Source of the DNA: Erysipelotrichaceae bacterium
GTDB lineage: Bacteria; Bacillota_I; Bacilli_A; Erysipelotrichales; Erysipelotrichaceae
Direction: 5' to 3'
Assembly (NCBI GenBank): GCA_900759455.1
Contig: CAAEVI010000042.1
Location: 1-6,124, forward strand
Length of the DNA stretch: 6,124 nucleotides
The notes under the pieces are model-generated. The model saw nothing but the letters and a program-made list of their open reading frames with translations, did not search any database and was not told the origin of the DNA. A program made the translations under genes and the position numbers. Shown piece after piece: positions 1 through 5,980 of this stretch. The stretch's first letter is position 1, and every line of letters starts with the position of its first letter.

Positions 1-625
1 ATGTATCCAGCAGATACAGCCACATGATAATGATGCCGTTGACACCATTCGCACTTTCCTCCGGAAATAATACCGAGAAAATCGTTGCCAGAACCATGAT
101 TGACATGAACCATGATTTCTCGTATGTAGTAAACTGTCTTGCAAACAAAGTCATGATCAGCAAAGATAAAGCGAGGATCACTGACGCATTCGCAAAATTG
201 AAGATTGCCATCGACTGGTTGGCCATCAGCTGCTCATATGCATACTGTGCTTCCTGTTGTGTTACATCTTTATGGTCAAAATAAAGGTTAGTACCTTTTG
301 CCCCCTCAAACTCATAAGCTGTAATCGTGTTGCTGTCCAGTTTTTCATATTCCTCATATGAATAAGTAACAACAAGCTCTTTATCCTGGTTTCGATAAGT
401 AACATCACAGACGGAATTTTCCTCTCCGTCATAGTCTTCCAGACTGGTATCACGCTGCATTTCCATGCTTTGGATAAACTTAAGCTCACCTACATCTGAA
501 TGTACCTTTGAAAAACCGATGCCGAATGAAGCGATAGAACCGATAATGAGAATTGCCAAAAGAATCAGTTCGACAGTTCTCAGTTTTTTTACAGGTTCGA
601 TGTTCTTCTGAAAAAACTGAATCAT
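1..625 (-). CDS. Membrane protein, N-terminal part, possibly PnuC-like nicotinamide riboside/NMN transporter (runs off left edge)
   Basis: The frame is open from ATG at 625 to the window edge, giving 208 residues with no stop. GGGAGGAG at 633-640 lies 7 bases before the ATG and fixes the start. A short basic N-terminus is followed by a membrane helix at about residues 18-38. A polar, acidic, tyrosine-rich stretch of about 100 residues (40-138) comes next, probably outside the cell. Two more hydrophobic segments follow at about 140-161 and 173-187, then a block containing FPEESANGVNG and WLYLLD at 187-207. That last block resembles, from memory only, Bacillota proteins annotated as nicotinamide mononucleotide transporters (PnuC). 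If so, the protein imports an NAD precursor and most of the transport core is outside the window. The polar insert after helix 1 is unusual for PnuC. The coding character is firm; the family is uncertain, and an unassigned polytopic membrane protein is the alternative. Confidence 0.55.
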   Translation of the reverse strand, partial: MIQFFQKNIEPVKKLRTVELILLAILIIGSIASFGIGFSKVHSDVGELKFIQSMEMQRDTSLEDYDGEENSVCDVTYRNQDKELVVTYSYEEYEKLDSNTITAYEFEGAKGTNLYFDHKDVTQQEAQYAYEQLMANQSMAIFNFANASVILALSLLIMTLFARQFTTYEKSWFMSIMVLATIFSVLFPEESANGVNGIIIMWLYLLDT

Positions 626-684
626 AAAAATTCTCCTCCCACTTAATAAAAAATAAAGACAGTCATTTTCTCAAATGCGGGATA

Positions 685-713
685 ATTATAATAAATTTCA
701 ATGATTTTGTAAA
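685..713 (-). promoter_or_regulatory. Sigma-A-type promoter of the leftmost membrane-protein gene
   Basis: On the minus strand a -35 box TTTACA (708-713) and a perfect -10 box TATAAT (685-690) are separated by exactly 17 bases. Transcription would start near 678, leaving a leader of about 53 bases before the ATG at 625. No riboswitch-like fold is evident in so short a leader. The promoter shows that the gene is transcribed separately from the serine hydrolase gene upstream, although read-through is possible because no clear terminator lies between them. Confidence 0.7.
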
Positions 714-791
714 TATTTCCGATGACTGACTACTTTATCAAGCAGAAGCATCCGTTCACGATACGCACTGCTGCGCTGCCTTGTGTACCAT

Positions 792-2082
792 TCAATGATA
801 ATAGAAATAAGAAGAAATTTCCTGAAAGAATGAAGATCGATAAGCAACATTATCTGTAAAGATGACAAGAACATAATCCGAACTTGGCCGATAAACGATT
901 CCGCCATCCAGATACAAATCATAAGCCCATCCGGTCTTATGCGCGAACATGGCACCGTGCGGCAATCCCTGCCAAATTGCATTGGCATCTGCACACTGTT
1001 TCAGCAAAGAAAGTATTTCTTCGCTTTGCTGCGAAGAAAACAACTCATAACGATAAAGCTTTTCAAATAAGATGCCGATATCCGAAGGGCAGGACACATT
1101 GGAGGAACCATCACCAAATTCTTCAGCAGCCGGCTGCAGAGAATGGTGAATGCGCGTACGGCTGATACCGATCGAAGCCAGATATTCATTTACGATTTCA
1201 AGTCCACACAGGCCGTCCCCAGCTCCCAGCATCTGCAGCAATGTATTATAAGAATCATTATTGCTGTAAATGATCATGGATTTAAGATAAGGCTGGCATT
1301 GGGAAAGACTGATATTTCCACGGTTTGCCTGATCATATACTGTCAACAACACACACAATTTGATGACTGAACACGGATAAAAGTCAATATCATTATAAAT
1401 ATAAGATTCACCCGACTTTAGATTTTTATAGTAAATGCCGATCGTTCCGGAATAACTGTTGATGATGGAAGAAAGCGAAGAATCATCTGAAACAGCCTGT
1501 GCCTCCTCAGTGATCAAAGAAACAGGCTCTTCTTTTTCTTCCACAATGATCTGAAATGACTGCTCACTGATATTGCCGCTGGCATCCACTGCCCTGACCA
1601 TGGCAGAATATGTGCCCGGCGTATCATAATCGACTTCATCTGTTACATAGACGAGGTTCACTTTGCTTAGATCTTCTGCTTTAAAATACACAGAAAAATT
1701 TACATCGTCCTCTCCCTCTTCAAGTGTGATCTCATCTGTTTTTTTTGGTAAAGACCGGCTTGGTCGTATCTTGTATCTTTACCTTGATCTGTTCAGTCTG
1801 ATGCCAAAGCCAGACATGATATGTAACAGGAATCGTATATGTTCCTATCTGAGGATATTTCTCCTCTTCTTCCAGTTTCAATGCAGAGAGATCCAGATCA
1901 ATCTGATCCGGGATGATTTTGGAGTCGGGAAACAAGTCTTCTGATGAAAGACTGATTTTTTGTCCGTATTCAAAAGTAAACGTTTCTTTTGTAATAGCAG
2001 GAGCGAGCGAGACATAAAGCATAACAGCGATCAGCAGCGCAAAACCAAAAGCTGCCAGGATCAGCCATGCCCTCTTCTTCAT
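792..2082 (-). pseudogene. Membrane-anchored serine hydrolase (class A beta-lactamase/PBP-like) with Ig-like repeats, frameshifted at an A8 tract
   Basis: Two minus-strand frames together encode one protein. ATG at 2082 is chosen because AAGGGG (2089-2094) lies 6 bases before it; an in-frame ATG at 2103 has no such site. The first frame reads 116 residues: a basic start, a signal-anchor helix (about 5-28) and a bacterial Ig-like repeat ending DTTKPVF, then stops at 1732. Removing one A from the run at 1739-1746 restores 429 residues. The remainder holds a second Ig-like repeat (about 115-180, with DVDYDTPGTY-type and DASGN motifs) and a catalytic domain with SVIK (S238, K241), SNN (273-275) and KTG (382-384). 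These are the three active-site motifs of penicillin-recognising serine enzymes. I see no ExxLN omega-loop motif, so antibiotic hydrolysis is doubtful; a cell-wall peptidase or binding role is as likely. The break could be a real mutation, a slippage site or a sequencing error. Confidence 0.8.
1739..1746 (-). other. A8 homopolymer at the frame break of the serine hydrolase
   Basis: The coding strand has eight consecutive A residues just after the DTTKPVFT segment. Read straight through, they lead to a stop 3 codons later. With seven A residues the frame continues as KKTDEITLEEGE into the second Ig-like repeat and the catalytic domain. Runs of this kind are known sites of replication slippage, transcriptional slippage and sequencing miscount; the sequence alone cannot separate these. 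Confidence 0.8.
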
Positions 2083-2120
2083 ATAAATCCCCTTCTTTCC
2101 CATGCATCATGAAAACAGAA

Positions 2121-2126
2121 ATTATA
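2121..2126 (-). promoter_or_regulatory. Candidate -10 box of the serine hydrolase gene
   Basis: TATAAT on the minus strand would start transcription near 2114, giving a leader of about 32 bases to the ATG at 2082. The sequence 17 bases upstream (AAACTA) is a poor -35 box. A second TATAAT lies further upstream in the same AT-rich divergent region, so the true start is not settled. Confidence 0.35.
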
Positions 2127-2238
2127 CATAAATTGTAATCATTTAGTTTAATGTATATCTACTTTAAATTATATTAATCAATAATATTTATGCAAGCTTC
2201 TCATTTGAATAAGATGCCTTGTCATTTATTATCTTCTC

Positions 2239-2279
2239 TGTATTACTTTCCTATTGTGGTATATAATGAAAGCAATACA
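2239..2279. promoter_or_regulatory. Long inverted repeat around the regulator promoter (candidate autoregulatory operator)
   Basis: TGTATTACTTTC (2239-2250) and GAAAGCAATACA (2268-2279) are complementary at 11 of 12 positions, with 17 bases between. The enclosed segment ends in a TATAAT -10 box (2262-2267), and the right arm covers the expected start near 2274. A protein bound here would block transcription of the TetR gene, which fits the common self-repression of this family. The wide spacing is more than a single compact TetR half-site pair, so two dimers or another regulator are possible. Confidence 0.5.
2262..2267 (+). promoter_or_regulatory. -10 box of the TetR-family regulator gene
   Basis: A perfect TATAAT lies about 80 bases before the chosen ATG at 2349. 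The -35 region at 17-base spacing (TGTATT, 2239-2244) is weak and coincides with the left arm of the inverted repeat, as would suit a regulated promoter. Confidence 0.5.
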
Positions 2280-2348
2280 AGATGACTGTATGTGATATCC
2301 TTTTCAACAAATGTTTTCTGCGGTGATCATCTTTATCAGGAGGAACTT

Positions 2349-2894
2349 ATGGATACCGATTATATGCTGGCAGCTGCCTTAAAGAAATGCATGACCAAAG
2401 CCCCGTTGGACAAAATTACTGTCAAAGACATCACCGATGTCTGCGGTGTTTCCAGACAGACTTTTTACCGTCACTTTCAGGATAAACAAAATCTGGTCAA
2501 CTGGTACTTTGAAGTCATTCTGGAAGAATCTTTTCGTCATATGGGCAAAGGAAAAACGATTTACGAAGGGCTGGTAAACAAGTTTTCTTTCATACAAAGG
2601 GAAAAGGTGTTTTTTGCGGAAGCATTCAAAAACGATGAACAAAACAATCTGAGAGATCATGATTTTCAGCTGATCCTGGCTTTTTACACAACACGCATCA
2701 AAGAAAAACTGGGAGGTGAACTGCCTGACAAACTGCAGTTTCAGCTGGAGATGTACTGTCAGGGTTCCATTTATATGACAACGAAATGGCTCTTCAGCGG
2801 AGCTTTGCTGCCGCCGCAGACACTGGCCCGACAGCTGACAGAAGCCATGCCGGATGAAGTAAAAAACATCTTCGCAGAACTGCACATGCTGTAA
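2349..2894 (+). CDS. TetR/AcrR-family transcriptional regulator, DhaS-like
   Basis: The protein has 181 residues. The start at 2349 is chosen because AGGAGG (2338-2343) stands 5 bases before the ATG; the frame is open further upstream to a GTG at 2292, but that has no ribosome binding site. Residues 23-42 form the helix-turn-helix, ITVKDI...CGVSRQTFYRHF, followed by DKQNLVNWYFE, typical of TetR proteins that resemble DhaS, the dihydroxyacetone kinase regulator. The C-terminal half, with QGSIYMTTKWLFSG near residues 136-149, fits the TetR_C_8-type ligand/dimer domain. It should act as a dimeric cytoplasmic DNA-binding protein. A long inverted repeat covers its promoter, suggesting autoregulation, and fucO lies 91 bases downstream on the same strand, suggesting that it also controls that gene. 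No dihydroxyacetone kinase genes are in the window. The effector is unknown. Confidence 0.88.
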   Translation: MDTDYMLAAALKKCMTKAPLDKITVKDITDVCGVSRQTFYRHFQDKQNLVNWYFEVILEESFRHMGKGKTIYEGLVNKFSFIQREKVFFAEAFKNDEQNNLRDHDFQLILAFYTTRIKEKLGGELPDKLQFQLEMYCQGSIYMTTKWLFSGALLPPQTLARQLTEAMPDEVKNIFAELHML

Positions 2895-2895
2895 T

Positions 2896-2919
2896 GTTAC
2901 ACATTCTGTTCTTTGTAAC
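2896..2919. repeat. Inverted repeat in the regulator-fucO intergenic region
   Basis: GTTACA (2896-2901) and TGTAAC (2914-2919) are perfectly complementary arms with 12 bases between. The repeat sits just after the regulator's stop and just upstream of the candidate fucO -35 box. It does not share sequence with the repeat at 2239-2279, so it is not obviously the same operator. Arms this short can occur by chance in AT-rich DNA. Confidence 0.3.
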
Positions 2920-2948
2920 TTACCATTATGATCAATCACTGCTAAAAT
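2920..2948 (+). promoter_or_regulatory. Candidate fucO promoter
   Basis: TTACCA (2920-2925) and TAAAAT (2943-2948) are separated by 17 bases and match the sigma-A boxes at 4 and 5 of 6 positions. Transcription would start near 2955, about 30 bases before the ATG. Co-transcription from the regulator's promoter is also possible, as no terminator separates the two genes. Confidence 0.4.
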
Positions 2949-2952
2949 GATG

Positions 2953-2966
2953 ATGAAGCGTTTACA
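2953..2966 (+). promoter_or_regulatory. cre-like half-perfect site before fucO
   Basis: ATGAAGCGTTTACA matches the right part of the Bacillota catabolite-response element (AAGCGTTTWCA) but lacks one A in the left TGAAA portion. Lying at the expected transcription start, it could let CcpA repress fucO. The match is imperfect, so this is a weak call. Confidence 0.3.
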
Positions 2967-2985
2967 TTAAGGAGGATTACTTACT

Positions 2986-4131
2986 ATGGCTAACAGAATC
3001 ATGTTGAATGAAACGTCTTATCATGGCAGCGGGGCAATTGCGGAAATTGCTGCCGAAGCAAAAGCGAGAGCTTTCAAAAAAGCATTTGTCTGCTCTGATC
3101 CTGACTTGATCAAGTTCGGTGTAACAGGCAAGGTAACAAAAGTTTTGGATGAGGCACAGCTGGAATATACGATCTATTCTGATATCAAAGCCAATCCGAC
3201 AATTGAAAATGTGCAGAACGGAGTTGCCGCATTCAAAGCTGCTCAGGCAGATTATATCATTGCCATCGGCGGTGGATCTTCAATGGATACAGCAAAAGCA
3301 ATCGGTATCATCATCGCGAATCCGCAGTTCGAGGATGTACGTTCACTGGAGGGCGTGGCACCGACAACAAAACCTTATGTTCCGATCATTGCTGTCCCTA
3401 CGACTGCCGGAACAGCGGCAGAAGTTACGATCAACTATGTCATTACCGATGTGGAAAGAAAAAGAAAATTTGTCTGTGTAGATCCTCATGATATGCCGAT
3501 CATCGCTGTTGTTGATCCGGATATGATGTCATCAATGCCAAAAGGACTGACTGCTTCTACCGGTATGGATGCTCTGACACATGCCATTGAAGGATATACA
3601 ACAAAAGGTGCTTGGGAAATGACTGATATGTTCCATCTTAAAGCGATCGAAATCATCAGCCGCTCTTTGCGCAGCGCAGTGGCCAATGAAAAAGAAGGAC
3701 GTGAAGGCATGGCACTTGGTCAGTACATCGCCGGCATGGGATTTTCAAATGTCGGCCTAGGTATTGCCCATTCCATGGCACATACATTAGGTGCCGTCTA
3801 TGATACACCGCATGGTGTTGCCTGTGCCATGATGCTTCCGATCGTAATGGAATACAATGCAGAATGCACCGGTGAAAAATATCGTGAGATCGCACGGGCA
3901 ATGGGCGTAAAAAATACGGACTCCATGACACTGGAAGAAGTAAGAAAAGCCGCAGTCGACGCTGTAAGACAGTTATCTATTGATGTAGGCATTCCGGAAA
4001 AACTGGAAGCTCTGAAAGAAGAAGATCTTGACTTCCTTGCCGAATCTGCCTATAAAGACGCTTGTGCTCCGGGCAATCCAAAAGATGCTACTGTGGAAGA
4101 TCTCAAAGATCTGTTCAGAAAATTAATGTAA
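2986..4131 (+). CDS. fucO: Lactaldehyde reductase / L-1,2-propanediol oxidoreductase, iron-containing group III alcohol dehydrogenase
   Basis: The 381 residues align along nearly their full length with E. coli FucO as I recall it, starting with MANR.MLNET and including ADY.IAIGGGS, DVRSLEG, PTTAGTAAEVTINYVITD, RKFVCVDPHD and GQY.AGMGFSNVGLG. The enzyme reduces L-lactaldehyde to L-1,2-propanediol with NADH, disposing of reducing power during anaerobic fucose or rhamnose breakdown, and can act on other small diols or aldehydes. The nucleotide-binding GGGS is at 95-98. The four metal ligands D195, H199, H262 and H276 are all present, so it should be active with Fe2+. AAGGAGG (2969-2975) precedes the ATG by a slightly long 10 bases. 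No fucose, rhamnose or aldolase genes are in view, so its substrate source is unknown. The DhaS-like regulator upstream is its likely controller. A strong terminator follows. Confidence 0.93.
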   Translation: MANRIMLNETSYHGSGAIAEIAAEAKARAFKKAFVCSDPDLIKFGVTGKVTKVLDEAQLEYTIYSDIKANPTIENVQNGVAAFKAAQADYIIAIGGGSSMDTAKAIGIIIANPQFEDVRSLEGVAPTTKPYVPIIAVPTTAGTAAEVTINYVITDVERKRKFVCVDPHDMPIIAVVDPDMMSSMPKGLTASTGMDALTHAIEGYTTKGAWEMTDMFHLKAIEIISRSLRSAVANEKEGREGMALGQYIAGMGFSNVGLGIAHSMAHTLGAVYDTPHGVACAMMLPIVMEYNAECTGEKYREIARAMGVKNTDSMTLEEVRKAAVDAVRQLSIDVGIPEKLEALKEEDLDFLAESAYKDACAPGNPKDATVEDLKDLFRKLM

Positions 4132-4145
4132 TTCAAGGCATAACT

Positions 4146-4180
4146 AAAAAGGACTGATCCAGTGATCAGCCCTTTTTCTT
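4146..4180 (+). terminator. Rho-independent terminator after fucO
   Basis: CTGATC (4154-4159) pairs perfectly with GATCAG (4164-4169) around a CAGT loop. After one A-C mismatch the stem continues with GG/CC, and AAAAA (4146-4150) pairs with TTTTT (4173-4177). The T-rich tail follows 15 bases after the fucO stop codon. This ends the regulator-fucO unit and insulates the acetyltransferase gene. Confidence 0.9.
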
Positions 4181-4197
4181 ATATAGGCAGAATCCGA

Positions 4198-4226
4198 TTG
4201 AGACATCCTGTTTTTCGTGCGATAAT
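4198..4226 (+). promoter_or_regulatory. Extended -10 promoter of the GNAT acetyltransferase gene
   Basis: TTGAGA (4198-4203) and GATAAT (4221-4226) are 17 bases apart, each matching 5 of 6 consensus positions. A TG two bases before the -10 box (4218-4219) makes an extended -10. Transcription would start near 4233, giving a leader of about 55 bases. Confidence 0.75.
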
Positions 4227-4255
4227 GTTAACAAGCTCAAAAAGCATAACAGGAA

Positions 4256-4272
4256 GTCAGATAAAATCTGAC
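4256..4272 (+). promoter_or_regulatory. Perfect hairpin directly upstream of the GNAT ribosome binding site
   Basis: GTCAGAT and ATCTGAC form a perfect 7-base stem with an AAA loop. The next base begins AGGGAGG (4273-4279), the Shine-Dalgarno site 9 bases before the ATG at 4289. There is no T tract, so it is not a terminator. It may stabilise the mRNA 5' end, modulate ribosome entry, or be an operator in DNA form. Confidence 0.5.
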
Positions 4273-4288
4273 AGGGAGGTAACTACTG

Positions 4289-4771
4289 ATGAAGCAATCA
4301 TTTCAGTTTCGATCTGCAAAACGTGAGGATGTTCCTTTGATCCTGCAATTCATTAAAGAACTGGCGGATTATGAAAAGATGCTGGATGAAGTCGTTGCGG
4401 ATGAAGCAACACTGGAAACCTGGATCTTCGATAAACAAAAGGCCGAAGTGCTGTTTGTTCTTGACGATGGCAAAGAAGCCGGCTTCGCCTTATTTTTTCA
4501 TAACTTTTCCACTTTTCTGGGGCGCTCCGGCATTTACCTGGAGGATCTGTACGTAAAACCAGAATATCGCGGCAAGGGATATGGAAAAGCAATATTAAAA
4601 AAACTGGCTGCCATTGCCGTGGAAAGAGGATGCGGACGCCTCGAATGGTGGTGCTTGGACTGGAATCAGCCGAGCATTGATTTTTACTTATCATTAGGTG
4701 CACAGCGAATGTCAGACTGGACAGTTTATCGCATTGACGGAAATACGCTGAAGGAAATGGCAAAACAATAA
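4289..4771 (+). CDS. GNAT-family N-acetyltransferase, SSAT/thialysine acetyltransferase-like
   Basis: The 160 residues match the usual size of single-domain GNAT enzymes. The order of motifs resembles spermidine/spermine and thialysine N-acetyltransferases: R..K.EDVPLIL.FIKELADYEK (8-30), GFALFF (65-70), YLEDLYVKPEYRGKGYG (83-99), and WNQPSIDFY.SLGA (125-138). RGKGYG at 94-99 is the acetyl-CoA pyrophosphate loop, and Y133 occupies the usual catalytic tyrosine position. It should transfer acetyl from acetyl-CoA to a primary amine in the cytoplasm, perhaps a polyamine or an amino-acid analogue; the substrate cannot be read from the sequence. It is a single-gene unit: the fucO terminator and its own promoter lie upstream, and the next genes run convergently. 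Translation uses AGGGAGG at 4273-4279, next to a hairpin. Confidence 0.88.
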   Translation: MKQSFQFRSAKREDVPLILQFIKELADYEKMLDEVVADEATLETWIFDKQKAEVLFVLDDGKEAGFALFFHNFSTFLGRSGIYLEDLYVKPEYRGKGYGKAILKKLAAIAVERGCGRLEWWCLDWNQPSIDFYLSLGAQRMSDWTVYRIDGNTLKEMAKQ

Positions 4772-4867
4772 TTGTATCTGCAATGAAAAATATCTTTCCG
4801 CCTCATCTTGGTTTTGAATGCTGCTGTTTGGCGAATCAGCGAAAAGCCGCTTTTAAAACATGGTTTT

Positions 4868-5607
4868 TTATTTTTCAAGATGTTTTAGCCGGACACAGAC
4901 GATTTCAGGCGGATTATTGATCCTTACCGGTATGATGCTGTTTCCGATGCCTCTGCTGACGATCATGGATGTCTGCTTTTTCTCATACATTCCGGCATCG
5001 TAACGGGAAAAAGCCCTGATTTGGTGCAGCCAGTCCACCGATCAGCGGCAGCCGGACTTGTCCTCCGTGTGCATGACCGCTGAATACCAAATCGATACCG
5101 CTGTTGACATAAGCATCAAAGTTCTCCGGACGATGAGTCAGCAAGATACTGTATTCCTTTGATACATGCATTCGCTGCAGTTTTGTCTCCTGCATGCTTT
5201 GCTGAAGTGAAGGATCACGCTCGGTAAAATCCGGATCATCCAAACCGGCAATCTGAATCGTCTCATCGTTTCGGGACAGTTTCACGACCTGATCATGAAG
5301 GATCGCAACCGATAATTTTTTTAATCTATTTTCAAATTCAAGATATCGCTCACCAAGACAGGCTTCATGATTTCCCGTTACATAATAACAGGGAGCAATC
5401 TTGACAAGATGCCGCATCAGGCTTTCCGCTTTTTCAAAATCAGGATGAGAGCACAATGATCTTAAACCCGTCAAAAGATGACGGCACGCGGTTTCCCGCT
5501 GCCGTATACCGGGTCAGACCGATCGTCGCATTATCCCTTATGATCCAGCCCGCAAAAAGACAAACAAGCAATATAAACACTGTAATAATTTTCTTTTTCC
5601 TTTTCAT
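4868..5607 (-). pseudogene. Decayed YkuE-like metallophosphoesterase (internal deletion plus C-terminal frameshift)
   Basis: The intact relative would be a membrane-anchored calcineurin-like phosphoesterase of about 285 residues. From ATG 5607 (or TTG 5613, better spaced from AAAAGGAT) the first frame reads a basic start, a membrane helix (7-23) and SFDGFKIIVLS, then stops. The next expected part, with the metal motifs DxH and GDxxD, is absent. Homology resumes one frame over at SHPDFEKAESLM near 5450, running through YYVTGNHE, LDDPDF, LLTHRPE and GHAHGGQVRLPLIGGLAAP. A second shift near 5000 turns the expected FFPxYDAGMYE into FFPLRCRNV and a stop at 4983. The correct end, MIVSRGIGNSIIPVRINNPPEI, continues in another frame to TAA at 4868. 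The total of 740 bases is about 110-130 short. Loss of metal ligands makes an active product very unlikely. It follows the small membrane-protein gene by 67 bases, probably in one transcript. Confidence 0.88.
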
Positions 5608-5674
5608 GAACAATTTCCGATCCTTTTCTGATAATCCGACGGACGTATCAGCCGCCGGCAAATAAAGAAACGCC

Positions 5675-5908
5675 CTATTTACGCAACGTTTTTTCCACAT
5701 GCTTTAACAGCAACGCTCCGATCAGCAACAATAAGGCACCTGCCAGCAATAAGGCCGCTCTGAAGATAAATGAGCCGAAGAAAGAAGCATGCAAATGCAG
5801 CGAGAAAAGTGTTTCTGCGATCATCAAAAGAATGCTGATCAAATCCATGGAAGAAATCACAAACAGCAAAATGCCGGCGACCATGCTGCCGTATCCTATT
5901 TTTTTCAT
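5675..5908 (-). CDS. Small two-helix membrane protein of unknown function
   Basis: This 77-residue protein starts at 5908, with AAAGGATGG (5918-5926) about 9-12 bases upstream. It has a short KK start, a hydrophobic stretch at about 8-31, a histidine- and phenylalanine-containing linker (LHLHASFF, 37-44), a strong leucine/alanine-rich helix at 51-68, and a basic tail KHVEKTLRK. Both ends are basic, which suggests an N-in, C-in hairpin in the membrane. I do not recognise a family. The damaged metallophosphoesterase lies 67 bases downstream with no terminator between them, so the two probably shared an operon. The overlapping frame starting at ATG 5921 lacks a membrane-protein composition and is judged a shadow. 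Confidence 0.65.
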   Translation of the reverse strand: MKKIGYGSMVAGILLFVISSMDLISILLMIAETLFSLHLHASFFGSFIFRAALLLAGALLLLIGALLLKHVEKTLRK

Positions 5909-5937
5909 AACTTTTCACCATCCTTTAATTATCCAAA

Positions 5938-5966
5938 AGTATATACTCTCTCATATTTCCTGTATA
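5938..5966 (-). promoter_or_regulatory. Candidate promoter of the small membrane protein / phosphoesterase unit
   Basis: On the minus strand TATACA (5961-5966) and TATACT (5938-5943) are 17 bases apart, matching 4 and 5 of 6 consensus positions. Transcription would start near 5931, only about 22 bases before the ATG but still including the ribosome binding site at 5918-5926. Confidence 0.45.
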
Positions 5967-5980
5967 TAAATCTTACAAAT

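Noticed and set aside
262..489. 75-codon minus-strand frame inside the left membrane-protein gene
   Set aside because: It overlaps the continuous frame 625-1, which has a good ribosome binding site, promoter and membrane helices; the shorter frame has none of these.
626..684. NAD-related riboswitch ahead of the PnuC-like gene
   Set aside because: The predicted leader is only about 53 bases and I see no conserved riboswitch core or stem structure in it.
736..770. Possible terminator downstream of the serine hydrolase
   Set aside because: AGCAG/CTGCT and inner pairs give an interrupted stem with no T tract on the minus strand.
792..2082. Antibiotic-resistance beta-lactamase
   Set aside because: The SxxK, SNN and KTG motifs are present, but no ExxLN omega-loop motif is seen, the protein carries Ig-like repeats and a membrane anchor, and the frame is broken; a resistance role is not supported.
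2379..2939. 186-codon minus-strand frame opposite the TetR gene
   Set aside because: It has no ribosome binding site or domain resemblance, and the plus-strand frame carries an unmistakable helix-turn-helix.
4353..4763. 136-codon minus-strand frame opposite the GNAT gene
   Set aside because: It lies entirely under a clear acetyltransferase and its translation is low-complexity with no recognisable motif, so it is a shadow.
4838..4880. Possible terminator after the GNAT gene (AGCG/CGCT stem followed by T-rich sequence)
   Set aside because: The stem is only four bases; too weak to call, although a terminator between these convergent units would be expected here.
4803..4882. CATCTTG / CAAGATG inverted repeat
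   Set aside because: The arms are 66 bases apart and the right arm is coding sequence of the phosphoesterase remnant; likely chance.
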